Assembly: GCF_014645535.1 (NCBI RefSeq)
Contig: NZ_BMLX01000004.1
Location: 237,913-301,912, forward strand
DNA from: Silvimonas iriomotensis
GTDB lineage: Bacteria > Pseudomonadota > Gammaproteobacteria > Burkholderiales > Chitinibacteraceae
Direction: 5' to 3'
Length of the DNA stretch: 64,000 nt
The notes below the pieces were generated by a model, which saw nothing but the letters and a program-made list of their open reading frames with translations, made no database searches and was not told the origin of the DNA. This document shows positions 8,598 to 17,600 of the stretch, piece by piece (the first letter of the stretch is position 1; each line of letters starts with the position of its first letter). The position numbers and the translations under genes are program-made.

Positions 8598-9242
8598 ATG
8601 CCTGTTGTCACCGTCGCCCTTTTCCAGGATCACCACACCCTGCCTGATGCCGCCTTGCTGGCGCAGCCCTGGTCTGCTGCCACGCGCGCGCGCCTGTCGG
8701 GCATCAGCCATGCGCCGCGGCAGCGCCAACTCATGCTGGGGCGACTGTTGCTGCTTGATACCGCCCGCAAGCTGGCCGGCCCGACGCTGAGCCTGGCTGA
8801 TCTGGTTGAACGGGAAGAAGCCAGCCCCTGTTTTGCCGGCTGGCCGACGCTGGCGATGTCGATCTCTCACACGGCAAACTGGCTGGGCGTGGCGGTAGCG
8901 CATACGCCCGGTTTGCAACTGGGGCTGGATCTGGAACAAGCCCGCCCGCGCAAGATTCTGGCGCTGGCAAAGCATGCCTGTGACGAAGCGGATCTGGCCT
9001 GGGTGGCCGCGGCCGATGAAGACAGCCGCAGCGCGCGTTTTTACCGGCTGTGGACCCTGCGGGAGGCGGCCTACAAAGGCGGCCTGCGCCAGCACGTGTA
9101 TGGCGAGCCACCCATGCATGGTTATGTCACCGCGCCGCAGCAAGATCATCATAGCGGCGTGCTGCCGGACAACCTGTACTGGGCGGTCAGCTGTAATCAA
9201 CCCGTTGAACTGAGTTTTGTCCGGCCGGAGTTGACGCTGTGA
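8598..9242 (+). CDS. 4'-phosphopantetheinyl transferase, Sfp/AcpT type
   Basis: A 214-aa transferase that moves the phosphopantetheine arm of CoA to a carrier-protein serine. The family motifs are visible: SISHTANWLGVAVA, the Mg-binding GLDLEQARPR, and RLWTLREAAYKG (the W-x-x-[KR]-E-A-x-x-K motif). In-frame ATGs at 8532 and 8559 add residues without homology; MPVVTVALF at 8598 fits the family start. It overlaps the GNAT gene (GTGA). No polyketide, peptide or fatty-acid synthase gene is in the window, so its carrier-protein partner is unknown. Confidence 0.85.
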   Translation: MPVVTVALFQDHHTLPDAALLAQPWSAATRARLSGISHAPRQRQLMLGRLLLLDTARKLAGPTLSLADLVEREEASPCFAGWPTLAMSISHTANWLGVAVAHTPGLQLGLDLEQARPRKILALAKHACDEADLAWVAAADEDSRSARFYRLWTLREAAYKGGLRQHVYGEPPMHGYVTAPQQDHHSGVLPDNLYWAVSCNQPVELSFVRPELTL

Positions 9243-9970
9243 ACGCGGCGCAGGCATCCATTGCCTACCCCGACGCCAGTGCCCTGGCACCGCTGGATTT
9301 ATCCACCTTGCGCTTTCGCCCGGCTTCGGCCGTCGACGCTGCCGTGCTGGCACCGTTGATCCATGAAGCCGCCCAAACTGAATTTGCCTGGTTATTCGAG
9401 GCCCCGGCCCAGGACACCATCGCCTTTTTGCAGCACGCGCTGAGCGAGCCCATGGGGCATTTTTCCTGGCAGCATTTGCAGGTGGCCACGCTGGCTGATC
9501 AGCCGGTTGCGGTCATGGGCGTGCAGGACGGGCGCGGCGGGCTCTTGAACGGGCCGTATCTGGCCATGCAGTTGATGCAGCATTTTGGCTGGCGGCAAAC
9601 CGCCGGGATTTTGCGGCGCGGGTTGGTCCTGCAACGTGAAATACCCGTGCCGCAACAAGACCAGACGCTGATTGCCCATTGCGCCACGGCCCCCCGCTGG
9701 CGCCGGCAAGGGGTGTTTGTGGCGCTGTTTCACCATGCCCTCGCCAACGGCCTTGTGCCCGCCCGCAAAAGCCAGGACATCATTCTGGATGTGCTGGTCA
9801 GCAATACCGGCGCCATGGCGCTTTACCGCAAACTGGGTTTTGTGACGATCAGCACCCGCCCGTTTGCCGCAGCAGGCGTGCCGGATCACTTGTTTGCGCG
9901 GCGCATGCGCTACCGCGCAGCGCCCGGCAACGGCCCGTCACTGGCCGCCACCGGGTCTGGCCGGGACTAG
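9239..9970 (+). CDS. GNAT-family N-acetyltransferase
   Basis: A 243-aa protein with a GNAT fold. The acetyl-CoA pyrophosphate loop region is seen in CATAPRWRRQGVFVALFHHAL, followed by the late strand/helix LDVLVSNTGAMALYRKLGFVTIS. It starts with GTG overlapping the TGA of the transferase gene, so the two are translationally coupled. Its stop codon shares the four bases CTAG with the serA stop on the other strand. An N-terminal extension of about 60 residues precedes the GNAT core. Substrate unknown; coupling to a phosphopantetheinyl transferase suggests, but does not show, a role in the same pathway. Confidence 0.75.
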   Translation: MNAAQASIAYPDASALAPLDLSTLRFRPASAVDAAVLAPLIHEAAQTEFAWLFEAPAQDTIAFLQHALSEPMGHFSWQHLQVATLADQPVAVMGVQDGRGGLLNGPYLAMQLMQHFGWRQTAGILRRGLVLQREIPVPQQDQTLIAHCATAPRWRRQGVFVALFHHALANGLVPARKSQDIILDVLVSNTGAMALYRKLGFVTISTRPFAAAGVPDHLFARRMRYRAAPGNGPSLAATGSGRD

Positions 9971-11196
9971 AACAGCAAGCGCAAGCGGATGGTGCCTTCC
10001 ACGCCGGCCAGCTTCTTGAGCGCGGTATCGCTGTAGTCAGAATCGACGTCGATCACCACGTAGCCGATCTCGGCGTTGGTTTGCAGGTATTGCGCGGCAA
10101 TGTTGATCTGGTCGGCCGACAGCACGCTGTTGATGGCCGACAACACGCCCGGAATATTGCGGTGGATATGCAGCACGCGGCGCTTGCTGGCCTGCTGCGG
10201 CAGTGCCACTTCCGGGAAATTGACCGACGACGTTGTGGTGCCGTTATCGCTGTATTTGATCAGCTTCTCTGCCACTTCCACGCCGATATTGGCCTGCGCC
10301 TCGACGGTGGAGCCGCCGATATGCGGGGTCAGGATCACGTTGTCGAACTGGCGCAGCGGCGAGGCAAACTCTTCCTTGTTGTCTTTGGGCTCTACCGGGA
10401 ACACGTCGATTGCGGCGCCGGCCAGGTGCTTGCTTTCAATGGCGGCGGCCAGGGCGTCGATATCCACCACCGTCCCGCGGGCGGCGTTGATCAGCACCGC
10501 GCCCGGCTTCATGGCCTTCAACTGGGCGGCCCCGATCATGTTTTTGGTCGAGGCGGTTTCCGGCACGTGCAGCGTCACAATGTCAGACTGACCCAGCAGG
10601 CTGTCCAGGTCGGCAATTTGCTGGGCATTGCCCAGCGGCAGTTTCGATGACGTATCAAAGAACGCCACGCGCATGCCCAGCGCTTCGGCCAGGACCGACA
10701 ACTGTGAACCGATGGCGCCGTAGCCAATGATGCCCAGCTGCTTGCCGCGCACTTCATAAGACGCGCTGGCCGATTTGATCCAGCCGCCGCGATGGCAACT
10801 GGCGTTTTTTTCCGGAATGCCGCGCAACAGCAAGATCGCTTCTGCCAGCACCAGTTCTGCGACCGAACGGGTGTTGGAGTACGGCGCATTGAACACCGCA
10901 ACCCCCAGCTTTTGCGCCGCGACGAGGTCAACCTGGTTGGTGCCGATGCAAAAACAACCGACCGCCACCAGTTTCTGCGCCGACGCCAGCACCTCTGCGG
11001 TCAACTGCGTGCGCGAGCGGATGCCGACAAAATGCGCATCGGCAATTTTCTGCTTGAGTTCATCACCACTGAGCGCGCCGGGCAAAGCTTCGATATTGGC
11101 GTAACCGGCCGCCTTGAAGGCGTCGATTGCGCTCTGGTGAACGCCCTCCAGCAGGAGGATGCGGATTTTGTCTTTTTCCAGAGAAGTTTTGCTCAT
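9967..11196 (-). CDS. serA: D-3-phosphoglycerate dehydrogenase
   Basis: First enzyme of serine biosynthesis, oxidising 3-phosphoglycerate with NAD. The 409-aa length matches the E. coli type. The nucleotide-binding GYGAIGSQ lies in the Rossmann domain, the catalytic Arg in NAARGTVVD and the catalytic His in TPHIGGST. A C-terminal ACT domain (HIHRNIPGVLSAINSVL) predicts serine feedback inhibition. A ribosome site AAGGTGAGA precedes the ATG. The gene stands alone, converging on the GNAT gene, with only the shared stop bases between them. Confidence 0.96.
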   Translation of the reverse strand: MSKTSLEKDKIRILLLEGVHQSAIDAFKAAGYANIEALPGALSGDELKQKIADAHFVGIRSRTQLTAEVLASAQKLVAVGCFCIGTNQVDLVAAQKLGVAVFNAPYSNTRSVAELVLAEAILLLRGIPEKNASCHRGGWIKSASASYEVRGKQLGIIGYGAIGSQLSVLAEALGMRVAFFDTSSKLPLGNAQQIADLDSLLGQSDIVTLHVPETASTKNMIGAAQLKAMKPGAVLINAARGTVVDIDALAAAIESKHLAGAAIDVFPVEPKDNKEEFASPLRQFDNVILTPHIGGSTVEAQANIGVEVAEKLIKYSDNGTTTSSVNFPEVALPQQASKRRVLHIHRNIPGVLSAINSVLSADQINIAAQYLQTNAEIGYVVIDVDSDYSDTALKKLAGVEGTIRLRLLF

Positions 11197-11651
11197 GAAG
11201 TCTCACCTTGGACTGGCTGTGAACGCGCGGCTGCGCCCGAAGAAGCGGAAAATCAAACGGACTATCCAGTTGAGGATGGGGCCGCGCGTGAGCCAGACAA
11301 GGCCCTGAGCACGAGAATAAATACCGGTCAGCGGCCCGGGCGGCGGTTCAGCCATGGTAGGAACGCACTGACATGCATGCCCCGCGCCGCTGACAGACGC
11401 GCCTGGTGCACAGCAGCACACTCATGAACAGTGTCGGCGTTCACACGCTGGCGTCCCGGATACCGGCTGGCGGGCGAGCATGCAGTCCCGCCGGGCCGTA
11501 GCGCGCGCTTTGCGCCAGGCTGAACGTTTGACGACCGGCGCAACACCCCGGTCCTTGCGGTCTGCCGTTCGGGCAAGTGTTCACCCACGCTTATCGTTCG
11601 GCACGCGCCAGCAGGTTGCCTTGCAGGCGCACCAGCAGGGAGGCATGCACC
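11197..11651. other. Divergent intergenic region between serA and the glucan synthase gene
   Basis: About 450 bases that hold the promoters for both directions. A short minus-strand frame (11203-11421) ends inside the serA ribosome site but has no supporting signal. I see no clear promoter motif or RNA structure. Confidence 0.4.
11637..11643 (+). promoter_or_regulatory. Ribosome binding site deciding a TTG start
   Basis: AGGGAGG is eight bases ahead of TTG at 11652, in frame with the glucan synthase. The only in-frame ATG nearby (11577) lacks such a site. Confidence 0.6.
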
Positions 11652-14600
11652 TTGGCCACGATCGACCAGTCTTACGCCCGCCAGGCCGGGCGCCTGTGGA
11701 ACAAATCCACGCTTGAAGAAGATGAAAACGACCTGAGAGGCTTTGCCGCTACCGAGGCGCCGCTTAGGGCAGAACTCTTCAGCGCAGACCAGATGGAGCG
11801 GCACGGCCGCACGCTGGCGGCGTCCCACCGCATTGGCGCGGCGTATCAGCAAGATCAGTTGCTGGCACGGCTGGCCGAGAACGAGGCCATTCTGGTCAAC
11901 GCCTGCCGCGTGCTGACCAATACCACTAACGCCACCCGCCTGACCCCGGCCGGGGAATGGCTGCTGGATAACTTCTACCTGATTGAAGAACAGATCCGCA
12001 CCGCCAAGCGGCATTTCCCCAAGGGCTACGGACGCGGCTTGCCACGGCTGGCCGAGGGTGAATCTGCCGGGATGCCGCGGGTGTACGAGATCGCGCTGGA
12101 AGCCATTGCCCACGGTGATGGCCGCTGGGATCTGGAAAGCCTGAGCCGCTATGTCTCGGCCTATCAGCAAGTGTCTGAACTGACGCTGGGTGAACTGTGG
12201 GCGATTCCGATCATGCTGCGGCTGGCCTTGATCGAGAACCTGCGCCGGGTCAGCGCCAGCATTGCCACAGACAGTGCAGACCGCAATCTGGCGGCAGAGT
12301 GGGCCAGCCGCATGATCAAGGCCTCTGAAGAAGACCCCAAAAGCCTGATCTTGCTGGTGGCCGACATGGCCCGGTCCGGGCCGGCGATGGGGCATACCTT
12401 TGTGGCAGAACTGGCGCGGCGCCTGCAAGGGCAGGGGGCGCAACTGGCCTTGCCGCTGACCTGGATCGAGCAAGTGCTGGCCGAGCAGGGCCAGACCATC
12501 GAACAAATGGTGCTGGCAGAGAACCGGCAGCAATCGGCCAACCAGTTATCCATCAGCAACAGTATTTCCAGTTTGCGCTTGCTGGGCGCGACCAACTGGC
12601 GCGAGTTTGTCGAAACCCTCAGCGTGGTCGAGCAAATCCTGATCAGTGATCCGGCGGGCATGTACACGCATATGGATTTCGCCACGCGTGACCAGTACCG
12701 GCATACGGTGGAACGCACCGCCCGGCGCGCCCGCATGGCAGAGAGCGCGGTGGCGCAGCAGGTGGTGGATCTGGCGGCCGCCGCAGCCAGCAGCGGCCCG
12801 CTGATCGACTCGCCCATTCACACCGATCGCAAGGCCCATGTCGGGTTTTACCTGTCTGGCGAAGGCCTGGTGCAGCTGGAACAAGCCTGCAAGGCGCAAC
12901 TGCCGGTATGGCTGAAATGCAAACGCGGCTTTGCCCGGGCGCCGGTGGCCTGCTATCTGGGGGCGATCACGCTGATCACGTTCGGCGTGGCGCTGCCCAT
13001 GCTCTACAAAGTGTGGCAGGCCGGCCTGACCAACCCGGTGCTGTGGGTGGTGCTGACCATTGCGCTGTTGCTGGCGGCCAGCCAGCTGGGCGTGGCGCTG
13101 GTCAACCTGTTTGCCACGCACCTGGCCGTGCCGCGCTTTTTGCCGCGGCTTGATTACAGCCGCGGTATCCCGCCCGAGTTGCGCACGCTGGTGGTGGTGC
13201 CCGGCATGCTGGGCAGCGTGGCGGGTGTTGAGCGGCTGGTGGATGACCTGGAAGTACGTTTCCTGGGCAACCGCGATCCGCACTTGCACTTTGCCCTGCT
13301 GACGGACTTCACCGACGCTGCCGAAGAGCACATGCCCGATGACGATGCGCTGATCGCGCTGGTGACCTCCCGCATCAACGCGCTGAACAGCCAGTACCCG
13401 TCGCCCCGTGGCAATACCTTCTTTTTGTTCCACCGCCCGCGCCGCTACAACCCGCGTGAAGGGCAATGGATGGGCTACGAGCGTAAACGCGGCAAGCTGG
13501 CGGCGCTCAATGTGCTGCTGCGTGACGGGGTGACCGAGCCGTTCTCTACCGTGATTGGCCAGACGGCGGTGCTGTCCAACATCAAGTACGTGATCACGCT
13601 TGATACCGATACCCAGTTGCCGCGTGATGCCGCGCGCCAGTTTGTCGGCACCATGGCGCACCCGCTCAATCACCCGCGCTATGACGAGAAACTGGGGCGG
13701 GTGGTTGAGGGCTACGGCATCTTGCAACCGCGTGTGGCAGAGAGCCTGCCACCGGGCGGCCCCAGCATGTATGCCCGGCTGATTGGCAGCGAACCCGGCA
13801 TTGACCCCTACACGCGCACGGTGTCTGACGTGTACCAGGATCTGTTTGGCGAGGGCTCGTTCATCGGCAAGGGTATTTACGATGTCGCCACCTTTGAGCA
13901 AGCGCTGGCCGGGCGTTTTCCGGAAAACACCGTCTTGAGCCATGACTTGCTGGAAGGCTGCTACGCCCGCTCCGGCTTGTTGAGCGATGTCGCGCTGTAC
14001 GAGACCTCTCCCGACAATTATCTGACTGACATCCAGCGCCGCACACGCTGGGTGCGCGGCGACTGGCAGCTGTCTGGCTGGCTGTTCTTCAAGGTGAAGA
14101 ATGAGGCCGGCGAGCGCGTGCCCAATCCGCTCAGCATCCTGTCGCGCTGGAAGCTCAAGGACAATCTGCGCCGCAGTCTGGTGCCGCTGTCGCTGATTGT
14201 ACTGACCGTGCTGGGGGCGACCGTCCTGCCAGTGCCGCGCTTGTGGCTGGGCACCTTGCTGGCCGTGTTGTGGCTGCCGACGATCCTGTCGGCGCTGCTG
14301 GATCTGGCGCGCAAGCCCCGCGGCATTACCTGGCGCCAGCATCTGTTTACCAACAGCCATCTGATCTGGGTACAGGCCACGCAACTGGGTTTGCGCCTGG
14401 CAACCTTGCCGCATGAAACGCTGGTGACCACCGGCGCCATTTTGCGCACGCTCTGGCGCAAATGGTTTACCCACAAGCATCTGCTGGAGTGGTCAACGTC
14501 GGAAGTCGCGCGCAGTACCGCGCGCTATGACCTGAAGACCTTTATCCGGGCCATGTGGATCGGCCCGGTCGCGGCGGTGGCCATTCTGGTGTGCGCACCG

Positions 14601-17600
14601 CTGATTGATGTTACCTGGCTGGTATTTGCCGCCATCCTGGCTGGTTTGTGGTTGTTGTCGCCGGTGCTGGCCTGGTGGATCAGCCAGCCGCCGACCGCAT
14701 TTGCCACCGAACTGGATGCCGACCAGACACGCCTTTTGCGCCGGACTGCGCGCAAGACCTGGCTGTTCTTTGAAACCTTTGTCACCGCCCAGGAACACTG
14801 GCTGCCGCCCGATAATTTCCAGGAAGTACCGGATGAAGGCGTGATTGCCCACCGTACCTCGCCCACCAATATCGGCCTTTCGCTGCTGGCCAACATGACG
14901 GCGTATGACTTTGGTTATCTGTGCGGCGGCGCCATGCTGGAGCGCACCACCAACACGCTCAACGGCATGCTGAGCCTGGAGCGCTATCGCGGCCATCTGT
15001 ACAACTGGTACGACACGCGCAGCCTGCAACCGCTGGCCCCGCGCTATGTCTCAACCGTGGATAGCGGCAATCTGGCCGGGCATTTGATCACGCTGCGCCA
15101 GGGCCTGTTGTCGCTGACAGATGACCCGATCATCCACCCGATGCTGTGGCACGGGCTGGATGACGGCATCAAACTGCTCAGCAGCCTGTGGCCAGACGCC
15201 GCACCGGCCGCGCTGTCGCAATTGCAGTCGCAGATCAGCGGGGCGCTGGTGGCGCCGCCCGCCAGCCCGGCCGATGCCTGGAGCACGCTCAATGGCCTGG
15301 CGCAGGATATCGATACGCTGTGCGCGCTGATCCCGGCTGACCCCGAACAGAATGAACTGCGCCGCGCGGCGGCCTCGGTACAGCGCCAGTGCCACGCCAC
15401 GCTGGGCGAGATCGGCTATTTGCTGCCCTGGGCGACCTGGACGCAGGCGCAGCGCGCGCAGGTGGTCTCGCTCAATCACATCCCGCTGCTGCGTGATTTG
15501 CCGGGCTTTGCCCAAGTCGCCAGTGATGAATGGCAGCTGCCGCCGGAACTGGCCGAACAGGTTGTCGCCGCCAGCCGCCACGCGCACGAGCGTCTTTCGC
15601 TGATGAACGCCCTGGCGGTACAGGCGCTGGAACTGGCGCAGATGGATTACGACTTTCTGTATGACCCGTCCGTGCACTTGCTGGCAGTGGGCTACAACTG
15701 CGACGACAACCGGCGCGACAGCGGTCGGTACGACTTGCTCACCTCTGAAAACCGCCTGTGCAATTTTGTGGCGATCGCCCAGGGCCAGTTGCCGCAAGAA
15801 AGCTGGTTTGCGCTGGGCCGCCTGTTAACCCTGGTAGAAAACGAACCGGTGATGGTGTCCTGGAGCGGCTCGATGTTCGAGTACCTCATGCCCATGCTGG
15901 TGATGCCGACCTACCCGGAAACACTGCTGGACACCACCTGCCGTGCCGCCGTGCGCGCACAGATCGCCTACGGCAAACAGGCTGATGTGCCCTGGGGGAT
16001 TTCCGAATCGGGCTACAACACCACCGACGCGCACCTTAACTATCAGTACCGTGCTTTCGGTGTGCCGGGGCTGGGGCTCAAGCGCGGGCTGGTGGATGAC
16101 CTTGTGATCGCACCTTATGCCACGGTGATGGCCTTGATGGTGGCGCCTACTGCCGCCTGCCAGAACCTGCAAAAGCTCAGCAATATGGGCGCAGAAGGCG
16201 CGTACGGCTATTACGAGGCCATCGACTACACCCAGGCCCGCCTGCCGCGCGGCCAGAAGCACGCCATGGTGCGCTCGTTCATGGCCCACCATCAGGGCAT
16301 GGCGTTTTTGTCGTTGTCGTATGCCTTGCTTGGCCAGCCCATGCTCAAGCGTTTTGCTGCTGACCCGCAATGCCAGGCCACCATGCTGTTGCTGCAAGAG
16401 CGCGTGCCCAAGACCATTGCCGTGTACGCGCGGGCCGGCCAGTTTGCCAACAGCAGCGCCCAGGCCGAAGCCATCGAAGCGTCGATCCGCGAGTTCGACC
16501 GCCCCGATACCCCGGCGCCGGAAGTGCAGTTGCTGTCCAACAGCCGCTATCACGTGATGGTGAACAACGCCGGCAGCGGGTACAGCCGCTGGAAGAACAT
16601 GGCGGTGACGCGCTGGCAAGAAGACCCCACGCTGGATCAACTGGGGGTGTATTGCTATCTGCGTGACCTGGAAACCGGCCTGTTCTGGTCGTCCGCGTCT
16701 CGCCCCTGCGGCATGCCGGGAGAGAACTTCCGCGCCATCTTTTCTGAGGCGCACGCCGAGTTTCATCGCCAGGATCAGCGTTACGACGTCAAAAGCGAGA
16801 TCGTTGTCTCGCCGGAAGATGACATTGAATTGCGGCGCATGCGCATTACCAACCGTGCCCGGCGCCGGCGCATTCTGGAAGTCACCAGCTATGCCGAGGT
16901 CGTCATCGCCCCCGTCAGCGCCGACAACGCCCATCCGGCCTTCAGCAAGCTGTTTGTCGAGAGTGAAATCCTGCCGGAACAACAGGCCATCTTGTGTCAC
17001 CGTCGCCGGCGCGAGCAAAAAGAAGCGCAGCCGTATTTGCTGCACTTGATGGCGGTGCACGGTGCCGATGTCGACAACTTCAGTTGCGAGACCGACCGCG
17101 CGCGCTTTATTGGCCGCGGCAATACGCTGGCGTCGCCGGCGGCGCTGACGTCGACGGGCAATCTTTCCAATACGCAAGGCGCGGTGCTGGACCCGGTGGT
17201 CGCGGTGCGCCATCACATCATTCTGGAACCCGAAGCCACGGTGACGCTCGACCTGGTGCTGGGGATGGCCGATACCCGTGACGGCGCGCTGGCGCTGATC
17301 GAGAAATACCGTGACCGGCGCCTTGCCGACCGGGTGTTTGATCTGGCCTGGACGCACAATCTGGTGTTGCTGCGGCAGATCAACGCCAGCGAGGCCGATG
17401 GCCAGCTGTATGGCCGCATGGCTGGTGCCATTCTGTACCCCAACGCCGCGCAGCGCGCTGAAGTGGCGGTGCTGATGAACAACCGGCGCGGCCAGTCCGG
17501 CTTGTGGGGCTATGCCATCTCTGGCGATCTGCCGATTGTGCTGCTGCGCATTGCCGACCCGGGCCGCATTGACCTTGTGCGCCAGGTGGTGCAGGCGCAC

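Noticed and set aside
11203-11421. Short minus-strand frame upstream of serA with a hydrophobic stretch
   Set aside because: No ribosome site or recognisable family; it ends inside the serA ribosome site. A tiny leader protein remains possible but unsupported.
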